Assembly (NCBI GenBank): GCA_002733645.1
Contig: NVWL01000047.1
Span: forward strand, 47,645 to 111,644
Length of the DNA stretch: 64,000 nucleotides
Direction: 5' to 3'
DNA from: Oceanobacter sp.
Lineage (GTDB): Bacteria > Pseudomonadota > Gammaproteobacteria > Pseudomonadales > Oceanobacteraceae
Positions 46,664 to 54,383 of the stretch are shown here, one piece after another. The notes beneath the pieces are model-generated. The model searched no databases. It worked only from the letters and a program-made list of their open reading frames with translations, and was not told the DNA's origin. A program made the translations under genes and the position numbers. Each line of letters opens with the position of its first letter. Within the stretch, counting starts at the first letter, position 1.

Positions 46664-48454
46664 TTACAGACGCTCTGGAGCAGGCGCAACAACACGGAAG
46701 TTGTATGTCTGACCAGGGCCAGCAACTAGAGAGTTGAACAATGCAGTCATCCAGCCACATTCAAGTTCAGCAAACTCAGTTTCACCAGCAAAGACAATGT
46801 TTCCTGCACCAAGGTCAGAGATAGGACCTTCGTAGTTCAAGTCGAACGTTGCAGGTTCAGTTGTTTTACAGTTAAACGGAATTGGCAACCAGCTGAAACC
46901 AGCGGTATTAATCAGAACGTTTGCCTGAGTTGAACCATTAATCGATAGGATACCGTCACGACTTAGCTGAGTTTCTGAAACAATTTGACCCACTGGCTCA
47001 ACAGACAAACCAACCGTCAATTGAATCAAGATGTTCAACTTTGCTTTAAAGTCAGGAACATTAAGATCACCAATCAAAGACTCTGCCGTAATGTTTGCGT
47101 CAGCAGTAATGGTGGTATCTTCAGGCAGCTCAACTGTTTGATCCAGAGTTGCAAGGTGCAATTCAGCATCAAGGTTCCACTCATCAAGACTTACTATAAA
47201 GTCACCGCCACCAGGGTTAGCATTAGATACTGGGTCTGCAGCAAAGCTGTAACAGCTATTACGTGGATTATCACCAGCAAAACGCTCATCTAACCAGCCA
47301 AGAACGCCCGGGGTCGCTTGGAATAAAGTCACAATGTGCTCACTTGGGTAAACATCATAAGTCACTTTATTGAAACGACGACAGTAGTCATCTTTCAACG
47401 CAACACTTTGCTCGATAGGAATAAACTCATCCGCCGTACCATGATAAATAAGTACAGGAACATCAGCACCAGAAGTACCCAGATTTTGCTCTTCAATACG
47501 GTTCTTAATTGAAGGGACTGTTAACAGTTCATCCAATGTTTTGTTATCAAGCGTGAAATCTGAAAGCGGTAGATTGATGTAATCAAACAAGAACTCAAAT
47601 GTACACTTGGTTTTGTAATCAGCAATTGCTGCTAAACCATCATTACTAGCAAGGTCATTCACCGGAATATCATCTGGGTACTGTTCAGATAGACCAATAA
47701 TACCACCCAATAAGAATGAAGAACCTACGCTACCGTTCAAGAAGTCTGCAACAACAGGAAAGTCTGCTGGAGCACCACCGGCTGCAACACCTACTAGGTC
47801 AATTTCACTTGCGTAATTATCAGCAATTTCAGCAACCCAACCAGCGGTTTGACCACCTTGAGAGAAGCCCCAAACTGCAGACGGTGCATCTAGATCGATA
47901 CCAGCATTAGGAATTTGAGCCGCTGCACGGAAAATATCGAGAGCAGCATGAGCCTGAGATTCACCGGCAAGGTACGTAGGTACATCACCGTTAGTGTAAC
48001 CCGCGTAATCCGTTACCAATACCGCGTAACCTTTTTCTAAGGCTGCACGAATGTTTGCAATTTCGTAATCCGTTCCTGCCGTTAATTGCTTAGACGGAGC
48101 ACAGCTTTGATCAAGACCGTGAGTACCTACTGCGTAGCTCAGTGTTGGACGCTCGCCAGCACCAGTCCATGCAACACTTGGAATAATTACCGTACCAGTT
48201 ACTGCGTTTTGAGCACCTAGAGAATCTGTAGAGCGGTAAAGTACGTTATACGCCTTTTCAACTGAAGCGTTATCGCCAAGATTAACATCCGCATCACGAT
48301 ACCAAATCAAATCACCATTTTCTGATGTTTGAATTGAAGGTACGTCATAGAAATCATTACCTGATGGGCCTTCCATAGCAGCCATTGCTACACCTGGAGC
48401 CATAGCAGCCATAGCAAGCGCGAGACAGCTGACTTTATTTTTAAAAGCAGACAT
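46664..48454 (-). CDS. secreted lipase/esterase (LIP family) with C-terminal beta domain
   Basis: A 596-residue exported hydrolase. The signal peptide ends at about AMA-25. Residues 30-395 form an alpha/beta hydrolase of the secretory-lipase type: SYAVGTHGLDQSC, TDYAGYTNGD, nucleophile Ser198 in GFSQGG, Asp342 in HGTADEFIP and His373 in PSEHIVTL. Residues 405-596 are a separate beta-rich domain with two cysteines (FNCKTTEP, LECGW) resembling a cell-surface or lipid-binding module. ATG at 48454 has AGAGG 8 nt upstream; 18 earlier codons were dropped because they precede the signal peptide. Two AraC paralogues flank the unit. Substrate unknown; triacylglycerol or another ester is inferred. Confidence 0.87.
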   Translation of the reverse strand: MSAFKNKVSCLALAMAAMAPGVAMAAMEGPSGNDFYDVPSIQTSENGDLIWYRDADVNLGDNASVEKAYNVLYRSTDSLGAQNAVTGTVIIPSVAWTGAGERPTLSYAVGTHGLDQSCAPSKQLTAGTDYEIANIRAALEKGYAVLVTDYAGYTNGDVPTYLAGESQAHAALDIFRAAAQIPNAGIDLDAPSAVWGFSQGGQTAGWVAEIADNYASEIDLVGVAAGGAPADFPVVADFLNGSVGSSFLLGGIIGLSEQYPDDIPVNDLASNDGLAAIADYKTKCTFEFLFDYINLPLSDFTLDNKTLDELLTVPSIKNRIEEQNLGTSGADVPVLIYHGTADEFIPIEQSVALKDDYCRRFNKVTYDVYPSEHIVTLFQATPGVLGWLDERFAGDNPRNSCYSFAADPVSNANPGGGDFIVSLDEWNLDAELHLATLDQTVELPEDTTITADANITAESLIGDLNVPDFKAKLNILIQLTVGLSVEPVGQIVSETQLSRDGILSINGSTQANVLINTAGFSWLPIPFNCKTTEPATFDLNYEGPISDLGAGNIVFAGETEFAELECGWMTALFNSLVAGPGQTYNFRVVAPAPERL

Positions 48455-48556
48455 AGAGCAAACCTCTGTATTTATTTTATTTTTATTAAAACGTGAACGA
48501 TTTCTCATTCGCTAAGATTAATTTACGCCTGCATCGATGTGATTGCGCGCAAGCAC

Positions 48557-48583
48557 TGGACAGTCATCGGTTCATTCTGGCCA
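48557..48583. promoter_or_regulatory. operator-like repeat, copy 1
   Basis: The core ggacagtcatcggt, followed by a spacer and tggcca, matches a second copy 105 bp away at 20 or more of 26 positions. It lies about 100 bp upstream of the lipase ATG. Two-part, non-palindromic sites are usual for AraC-family proteins, two of which are encoded beside it. Confidence 0.6.
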
Positions 48584-48661
48584 GCTCTTAAATGAATTAT
48601 TATTAATATTTTTTAATAGACAGACGTAGCTATGTTCAATCAGGCATGGCTAAGCAAAACA

Positions 48662-48688
48662 GGGACAGTCGTCGGTAATTTTTGGCCA
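48662..48688. promoter_or_regulatory. operator-like repeat, copy 2
   Basis: Contains ggacagtcgtcggt and, after a same-length spacer, tggcca, aligned without gaps to copy 1. The 105-bp spacing equals ten helical turns. It lies about 100 bp beyond the stop of AraC paralogue 2 and about 210 bp upstream of the lipase ATG. Confidence 0.6.
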
Positions 48689-48785
48689 AAAGACAATGCG
48701 TACATGTACAAATCCGCACCCTCTCACCCCATTAAAAAGTCATTTTCCAATGGAGATCTGCGAATAAAAACTAAAAGAAAAAATG

Positions 48786-49898
48786 CTATTTGGGCTTACG
48801 AATATTTTCTAAATATTCTCGTGGGGAAGAACCAGTCCAGCGACGAAACGCCTTGGCAAAGGCAGAAGAGTCTGCAAACCCTAATAGATGAGCCAACTCG
48901 GTAATTGACTCTCCGCCTCTGGCAAAATATTCTCGCGAAAACTTCTGTCGAACAAAATCGAGTTCTTGTTGATAAGATGTACCATCATCAGCAAGCTTAC
49001 GACGCATTGTTCGTCCACTCATCCCAAGCTCTGTGGCCGCTTTTTCAAGAGATGGAAAAGCACCATAATAACGAACAAGTAAGCGTCGAACCCGTAATGG
49101 CAAAAAACGCATGGCACGCGTAGGAATATTTTCAAATAACGACTTCTCTGCCGTCATTGCCATCAAACGATTCGCTAAAGGAAGCTCATGTTTGACGAGA
49201 TCTGCTCGGCCTATGATTCGATTTTGCACACAATCAAATACGACAGGGCAAGCAAAATATCGACGATAAATATGCCCCCACTCGGGCTCAGGGTAAGCAA
49301 GTTCAACACGTATTGGCATCAAGGATGGGTCATTCCCGACTAGATCTCGGAAAATGTTATAAAAACTCACAAAATTAAGCTCTACAAAGAAGTGCGTAAT
49401 CGGCGCTAACGACACATTCTCATCAATAGAAAACCAACCCAGCTCATCTTCTATCGTAATGCCCATTTCCAAGGCAGGAAATAACTCTTGGCAATAACGA
49501 ACCACTGCCTGCCCGCAATCCCAAAGGGTTGGCTGAGTGACAGCCGCTAATCCAGCCATACCGTGATGAGACACCGTCATAAGGTTTCCTAGAGGTAGTC
49601 CCAAATATGACATATCGAGTTCATCGATCACTTCAGACACAACCGACAACACCTGCCTCGTTGAGACAAACTTACCGACAACGTCTTCATCAGACCCCAG
49701 AATACCAGCACGTTCACGAATTGCAGCCAAATCCAGTCCGGTGATTGAACTCATGATTTCATCAGGGTTTGACACCGACAAACCAGCTCGCTTCATCAGC
49801 CAGTCAGCGTCGTGTTCAATACTTTTCTTGATATTGAAATATGTTTGGATGTGACCGAGTGGCAAACATTCGGTATCTAGATCCATAGCCATGTCCAT
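48786..49898 (-). CDS. AraC family regulator, paralogue 2
   Basis: A 370-residue transcription factor, paralogous to the one at 44583-45704 over its full length. Shared blocks include LGHIQTYFNI at the N-terminus, VSHHGMAGLAAVTQPTL near 108-125, RVELAYPEPEWGHIYRRYF near 200, and the double helix-turn-helix end (ATELGMSGRTMRRKLADDG, then HLLGFADSSAFAKAFRRW). The start may instead be Met3 or Met5, since the paralogue begins at MDLD, and no strong ribosome site decides it. It lies upstream of the lipase gene on the same strand and is the prime candidate to bind the two repeats in between. Confidence 0.9.
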   Translation of the reverse strand: MDMAMDLDTECLPLGHIQTYFNIKKSIEHDADWLMKRAGLSVSNPDEIMSSITGLDLAAIRERAGILGSDEDVVGKFVSTRQVLSVVSEVIDELDMSYLGLPLGNLMTVSHHGMAGLAAVTQPTLWDCGQAVVRYCQELFPALEMGITIEDELGWFSIDENVSLAPITHFFVELNFVSFYNIFRDLVGNDPSLMPIRVELAYPEPEWGHIYRRYFACPVVFDCVQNRIIGRADLVKHELPLANRLMAMTAEKSLFENIPTRAMRFLPLRVRRLLVRYYGAFPSLEKAATELGMSGRTMRRKLADDGTSYQQELDFVRQKFSREYFARGGESITELAHLLGFADSSAFAKAFRRWTGSSPREYLENIRKPK

Positions 49899-50136
49899 TA
49901 ATTTTTATTATGAGGATTGCTAAATTGACAACATTACTAAAGTACACCCAGACAAAAGGCCACAGCAATCTCAACATGTTCACAATCAAAGTAATGTCCG
50001 CATTTAACCGAATTAAGGCCAACTTATGATCGCTCCGGGATCATAAAAAGACATTTATGGCCACATTTATCCACTGCACCAAAACAGTCTCATGGAAAAG
50101 TAATAGGGAGAAATCAGACTAAACTTCCCTTTCAGA
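49899..50136. other. AT-rich non-coding stretch
   Basis: No open frame with coding character and no RNA gene was found. It includes the upstream region of AraC paralogue 2. Several ggcca words occur but not as a copy of the lipase operator. At 50089-50110 a tagggagaaat run may be the eroded remains of a further tRNA-Ser 3' end. Confidence 0.4.
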
Positions 50137-50180
50137 CTCCAACGTTGTCTCGCTTCGCTCGACTCAAATCCACGGGGATT
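50137..50180. repeat. 180-bp-period repeat, copy A
   Basis: A 44-bp block containing acgttgtctcgcttcgctcg that aligns without gaps to 50317-50360 with about six mismatches. Part of the repeat array behind tRNA-Ser. Confidence 0.75.
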
Positions 50181-50235
50181 CATCTCACCTACCTCGCAGA
50201 TCTTAAAGAATATCGATAAATTTCAGCCACAAAAA

Positions 50236-50254
50236 AGCCCCGCATTGCGGGGCT
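50236..50254 (-). terminator. second terminator behind tRNA-Ser
   Basis: Perfect 8-bp stem agccccgc / gcggggct with a minus-strand T-run following, right behind the copied tRNA-Ser 3' end, in the same relative place as the first terminator. Confidence 0.85.
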
Positions 50255-50268
50255 CTTTCATTAAATAG

Positions 50269-50286
50269 TGGCGGTGAGGGAGGGAT
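50269..50286 (-). repeat. copy of the tRNA-Ser 3' end
   Basis: The 18 bases tggcggtgagggagggat, which include CCA, the acceptor 3' strand and part of the T arm, are repeated exactly 173 bp from the tRNA itself. No cloverleaf can form here, since the inner part is replaced by the array repeat. Confidence 0.85.
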
Positions 50287-50316
50287 GACTTGCGCCCTTC
50301 GGGCCGTCGTCGCAAG

Positions 50317-50360
50317 CTCCGACGTTGTCTCGCTACGCTCGACTCGAACCCACGAGGGTT
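50317..50360. repeat. 180-bp-period repeat, copy B
   Basis: Partner of copy A. On the minus strand it includes GTGGGTTCGAGTC, which resembles a T arm. Beside it cttgcg / cgcaag and gcccttcgggc form nested hairpins, so an RNA from here would be strongly folded. Confidence 0.75.
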
Positions 50361-50409
50361 CTCACCCTGCCTCACCACCCTAATCACTGAACAATAACCA
50401 GACACAAAA

Positions 50410-50433
50410 AAGCCCAGTCTCTCAACTGGGCTT
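50410..50433 (-). terminator. first terminator behind tRNA-Ser
   Basis: Nine-bp stem aagcccagt / actgggctt with a minus-strand T-run, 8 bp past the tRNA 3' end. Confidence 0.88.
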
Positions 50434-50441
50434 CTTAATAA

Positions 50442-50531
50442 TGGCGGTGAGGGAGGGATTCGAACCCTCGATAGGGATAAACCTATACACGCTTTCCAGG
50501 CGTGCTCCTTCAGCCACTCGGACACCTCACC
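50442..50531 (-). tRNA. tRNA-Ser (GGA)
   Basis: A 90-nt class II tRNA with encoded CCA. Acceptor arms GGTGAGG / CCTCACC, anticodon loop CTGGAAA giving GGA, a long variable arm ATAGGTTTATCCCTAT, and T-loop GGTTCGAATCC. Confidence 0.97.
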
Positions 50532-50657
50532 TAATTCTTTACATCTCTCAATGTGTCTTCAGTCACACGCTATGCGTGCTCGTGACCGTTTCTGAGGCCG
50601 CGAACTATACGCAGAGCGCTTTTGAAGGTCAACAGCCAGTCGCTAATGTCTTGTTTT

Positions 50658-51224
50658 TTATATGGTTTCACCCGTCCAAGGCGCGACAAACTCATTGATA
50701 TTCATTTCAGGAACAGATTTCAGGCTAGTGTTCGCGTGCCCAACGTATAAAAAACCAGTAATTACTTCGTTATTCATTAAGCCTAGAGCCGTTTTGACCC
50801 CCTCACACTCCGCCATGTCGCCGGTACGCCAAATAGAACCTAAACCCATGGCATATGCTGCTGTCAGCATATTTTGAACACCAGAGCCTGTTGACAGAAG
50901 CTGCTCTTCCCGTGGGACCTTAGGGTGATCCACCAACCGCGTAACTGCCACAATGACTAGCGGTGCTCTAAGTAACATGCGCTTTGTTTTCTCTCTCTTC
51001 TCGTCAGACAAGACTTGCTTAGCCTCTTGCTGCTGAAGAAAGATCTCACCAAGCTTTGCTCTTGCTTCGCCTTCTATCGTCAAATACCGACTCGGCCTTA
51101 TCCAACCATGATCCGGCGCACGCAATGCCGCCTGAAAGAGTGTTGTTTTCTGAACCTCAGTAATATCAGGCCCTGTCAGCTGAGCAACAGAGACCCTCTG
51201 AGTAATTGCTTCGATTGCATCCAT
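50658..51224 (-). CDS. nitroreductase family protein (YdjA-like)
   Basis: A 188-residue FMN-dependent oxidoreductase of the small YdjA type (E. coli 183). FMN-contacting parts are RVSVAQLTGP at the N-terminus (usually R-x-S/V), ALRAPDHGWIRPSRY near 30-45, and GSGVQNMLTAAYAMGLGSIWRTG near 115-138. ATG at 51224 has GGAA upstream and starts at the family N-terminus; 27 upstream codons were dropped. Physiological substrate unknown. Single gene between tRNA-Ser and the divergent cyaB. Confidence 0.88.
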   Translation of the reverse strand: MDAIEAITQRVSVAQLTGPDITEVQKTTLFQAALRAPDHGWIRPSRYLTIEGEARAKLGEIFLQQQEAKQVLSDEKREKTKRMLLRAPLVIVAVTRLVDHPKVPREEQLLSTGSGVQNMLTAAYAMGLGSIWRTGDMAECEGVKTALGLMNNEVITGFLYVGHANTSLKSVPEMNINEFVAPWTGETI

Positions 51225-51398
51225 AGACGTTCCAATGTAACTTAATGCGCCAAACAGAAAGCCTGACCAACTTATGTCAAATAGGACAAGGCCTTGCTGT
51301 GACACCTGTTAACGGTATATAACTAGGACTAAGAAATTATCATTAGTTCCTAAAGCCGTTCGCCAAATGTTAATAATAATAAAACTCGGTGATCATAC

Positions 51399-52844
51399 AT
51401 GTCGAATCCACAAACACAGTCTCAATTCAACGAGACGACACTTCCAAAGCAGGATTACATGGCCCGTATTTTCGGCTATGCGGTCGCGGCTTTGTCTGTG
51501 TTTACCGGTATTCATTACGGCTACTTTCCCGAGACCAGTGAAAACATTGCAATCGTTGCATTGCTCTATCCTCATCTAATTTATATTGCCAGCGGCCCGT
51601 TCCGACGCCGCAAAGCATACACGACACGACAGTTTCTGATACATGGAGACGCACTTTTGTGTGGCATATTTTTAGGGTTAATTCACTTCCCTTTAGAAAT
51701 CGTTGTGCTCTTCGTCATCATGATCAACACCAGTTTCATTGTTGTCGGTAGCCTAACAGCTTGGGCCTTTTGCATCATATCCCTTATTTCTGGTGCCGGA
51801 GCTGCTTATCTCCTGACGGGTAACGTGAGTGCCCCGCCTGTGCCATACGAGGTGTTTCTAGTTACCGCCGCTGGCGTTGGGTTTCATTTAGCGTTAACCG
51901 CCCATAACAGTTATCGACAAGCACGAGACCTGATGAGACTAAAAATGAAGTTTCAAGGCCAAGTGGAGCGCTTTCAGGCGCTGTCTCATCAAGTGTCCAA
52001 GTATGTTGCACCTCAGATTTGGGAGTCTATTTTCTCTGGTCGCCGACAAGTAAGGCTAGAAACCCAGCGTAAAAAGCTAGTGGTGTTTTTCTCTGACATT
52101 GTTGGTTTTTCGACGCTTTCGGAGCAAATGGAAGCAGAATCTTTCACCGATTTGCTCAATACCTATCTCACTGACATGTCGCACATCGCCCTCAAATACG
52201 GCGGCACCATTGATAAGTTTATCGGTGACGGCATCATGATTTTCTTCGGCGACCCTAAAACCAAGGGCACCAAACGAGACGCCCTGGCTTGTGCATCCAT
52301 GGCCATTGAGATGCGGAACCATATGGAAATTCTCCGTCAGCGCTGGTCTGATCAAGGCATTTCTGCCCCACTGCAAATTCGCATGGGTATCAGCACGGGT
52401 TATTGCACAGTAGGTAACTTTGGTACGGAAAGCCGCATGGATTACACCATCATTGGCAAGGAAGTAAATCTAGCCTCACGACTAGAAACAGAGGCGGCCC
52501 CGGGCGAAATTCTTATTTCACAAGATACTTACACACTTATTAAAGAACGCATCAGTTGTCGGAGCCGGGGAAATGCGATTGTTAAAGGGTTTAGAGACCC
52601 AATCCCAACCTTCCTGGTGATGGATTACTTATCTCAGCAGAATCAACAAAATCAGCGCATATCGCAAGAAGCAGATGGCTTTATCCTGAGAATTGATCAA
52701 GACCAGCTCAGCGATGATGAACGAGATAACATCGCTGATACTCTAGAGCGAACTGCGCGCAACTTGCGCAAAGACCACCCTACTGGCGAAATGATTGAAA
52801 ATTTAACGCCTCAAAGCCTTCCTCTGACGTCCGAAACGGATTGA
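51399..52844 (+). CDS. cyaB: class III adenylate cyclase with MASE2-type membrane domain
   Basis: Makes cyclic AMP from ATP. The 481-residue protein has a membrane domain of about six helices (residues 25-180) similar to the MASE2 domain of Pseudomonas CyaB, a short coiled linker (RLKMKFQGQVERFQALSHQVSKY shortened here), and a class III cyclase domain from about 225. Metal Asp residues lie in VVFFSDIVGFSTLS and FIGDGIMIFFGD, and the late Asn and Arg in KEVNLASRLE. The C-terminal 60 residues are polar. In Pseudomonas the cognate output is Vfr-controlled virulence and motility; here it is unknown. The 3' end overlaps queF by 65 bp, tail to tail. Confidence 0.91.
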   Translation: MSNPQTQSQFNETTLPKQDYMARIFGYAVAALSVFTGIHYGYFPETSENIAIVALLYPHLIYIASGPFRRRKAYTTRQFLIHGDALLCGIFLGLIHFPLEIVVLFVIMINTSFIVVGSLTAWAFCIISLISGAGAAYLLTGNVSAPPVPYEVFLVTAAGVGFHLALTAHNSYRQARDLMRLKMKFQGQVERFQALSHQVSKYVAPQIWESIFSGRRQVRLETQRKKLVVFFSDIVGFSTLSEQMEAESFTDLLNTYLTDMSHIALKYGGTIDKFIGDGIMIFFGDPKTKGTKRDALACASMAIEMRNHMEILRQRWSDQGISAPLQIRMGISTGYCTVGNFGTESRMDYTIIGKEVNLASRLETEAAPGEILISQDTYTLIKERISCRSRGNAIVKGFRDPIPTFLVMDYLSQQNQQNQRISQEADGFILRIDQDQLSDDERDNIADTLERTARNLRKDHPTGEMIENLTPQSLPLTSETD

Positions 52845-53604
52845 TATCCAACCCGCCACGACGAACATAACGAGCGTACACAGTGAGCTTTTCTGGCTTA
52901 CAACGCTCCTGAATATCACGATAGGTTCGCTCTACACACTGCTCGTGAAAATCTTGATGCTGACGTAACGATACGATATAGGCGAGCAACCCAGCCTGAT
53001 CAATTTCGTTGCCTTCGTAGAATACATACAAACTTCCCCAGTCTGGCTGCCCGGTTACGGGACAATTTGACTTCAAAAGATGACTGACCAGCCAACCTGA
53101 AAAGTGGCTTCCTTCTTGTGTATTCAATAATGAGGCATCTGGTTCGTAGCTACGAATGTCGACATCTAAGTCATCAATCAATATCGCCTCTGGCGCTGTG
53201 GGGTAAGTCGCATCAGCAGCATGAAACTGAACACTGACCTCAGCACCTGCTGCCTCAGATAAATCCACAACCATACGTTGACGGGCGGATTCTGCATCTA
53301 CAAAACGTGTTTGATTAAAGGAGTTTAAGTACAGCTTAAACGACTTAGACTCAATCAAATATGGACTACTCGCTGGCACACGAAATTCCCCTCGGCACAC
53401 CACTGGCTTTCCCTTAGCATTTAGCCAAGACACCTCATATCCATTCCAAATATCCACCCCAAAGAATTGAATATCCGCGCGGGTTTGGCCACTCGCTTTC
53501 CAACTCTCATCCCGATCAATAGGAAATAACAAACCGGCATCATATTCATCCGGGTACGCAGACAGCTGTCCCAGTGGATTATCGGTGCTCGTTACTGACC
53601 CCAT
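52780..53604 (-). CDS. queF: NADPH-dependent 7-cyano-7-deazaguanine reductase
   Basis: Reduces preQ0 to preQ1 in queuosine synthesis. The 274-residue protein is the long, two-domain YqcD type (E. coli 282). The N-terminal half includes SPYLIESKSFKLYLNSFNQT near 80-100 (ESKS-type substrate Glu), and the C-terminal half holds LLKSNCPVTGQPDWGS near 185-200 with the catalytic Cys and the following Asp. ATG at 53604 with GAGG upstream was preferred; 13 earlier codons overlap yadH. It follows yadH by 2 bp and so appears co-transcribed with the transporter, as in Pseudomonas where the genes lie close. Confidence 0.95.
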   Translation of the reverse strand: MGSVTSTDNPLGQLSAYPDEYDAGLLFPIDRDESWKASGQTRADIQFFGVDIWNGYEVSWLNAKGKPVVCRGEFRVPASSPYLIESKSFKLYLNSFNQTRFVDAESARQRMVVDLSEAAGAEVSVQFHAADATYPTAPEAILIDDLDVDIRSYEPDASLLNTQEGSHFSGWLVSHLLKSNCPVTGQPDWGSLYVFYEGNEIDQAGLLAYIVSLRQHQDFHEQCVERTYRDIQERCKPEKLTVYARYVRRGGLDINPFRTSEEGFEALNFQSFRQ

Positions 53605-53606
53605 AA

Positions 53607-54383
53607 TTATTGCCTCATTCCAGTACCGCGACGCAACAGCCAAATACTGTAGCCACCAAGGATAAATATAAATACAAACAACATAGCAAAAGCAAAACCG
53701 ATATGAATATCTGAGACACCAAGCACACCGTAACGGAAGGTGTTAACCATGTATAAAATCGGATTTAACTGTGACACCCCCTGCCAAAAATCAGGGAGTA
53801 AACTGATCGAATAAAACACACCGCCTAGGTACGTTAAAGGCGTGATAATAAAGGTGGGAACAATGGCAATATCATCAAATTTAGTCGCAAATACGGCATT
53901 AATAAACCCGCCGATTGAAAACAAAATGGCCGATAAGAAAACCACCGCAGCCATAACGCCAAAATTATGAACCTGTAGATCAGTAAAATACAAGGACAGC
54001 AGAGTAACAATAATCCCGACTGCGACACCTCGTGCCACACCTCCTGCGACATAACCTGCCAAGATGGTAATAGGATAGACAGGAGCGACCATCATTTCTT
54101 CAACGCTGCGTTGAAATTTATTACCAAAAAAGGACGATGAGACATTCCCATAGGCGTTAGTAATTACACTCATCATAATCAAGCCCGGTACGATGTAGCT
54201 CATGTAATCAACACCGCCCATCTCGCCAATACGGCTACCGATTAAATTACCAAAAATAATAAAGTACAACGTCATCGTAATCGCAGGTGGCAACAATGTT
54301 TGCTGCCAAATACGCATAAAGCGACGTACTTCTTTGACCACAATTGTTTGAAATGCAATCCATTGAACGCGTGTCGGATTCAT
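53607..54383 (-). CDS. yadH: ABC-2 type transporter permease (YadH-like)
   Basis: A 258-residue inner-membrane protein with six hydrophobic segments (near 28-48, 62-85, 108-130, 140-165, 175-195, 230-250). The pattern PGLIMMSVITNAYGNVSSSFF and LTYLGGVFYSISLLP is typical of ABC-2 permeases of the YadH kind. It overlaps the ATPase gene by 4 bp. Substrate of YadGH unknown. Confidence 0.9.
   Translation of the reverse strand: MNPTRVQWIAFQTIVVKEVRRFMRIWQQTLLPPAITMTLYFIIFGNLIGSRIGEMGGVDYMSYIVPGLIMMSVITNAYGNVSSSFFGNKFQRSVEEMMVAPVYPITILAGYVAGGVARGVAVGIIVTLLSLYFTDLQVHNFGVMAAVVFLSAILFSIGGFINAVFATKFDDIAIVPTFIITPLTYLGGVFYSISLLPDFWQGVSQLNPILYMVNTFRYGVLGVSDIHIGFAFAMLFVFIFILGGYSIWLLRRGTGMRQ

Noticed and set aside
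48632..48904. Plus-strand open frame before and into AraC paralogue 2
   Set aside because: It covers the operator repeat and runs antisense into a well-supported gene; composition is not coding-like.
50223..50525. Open frame antisense to, and across, tRNA-Ser and its repeats
   Set aside because: It is made of tRNA and repeat sequence; the Arg/Ser-rich translation is the usual artefact over tRNA genes.
50441..50698. Plus-strand open frame over tRNA-Ser
   Set aside because: The translation REGFEPS-type is the complement of a tRNA T arm, not a protein.
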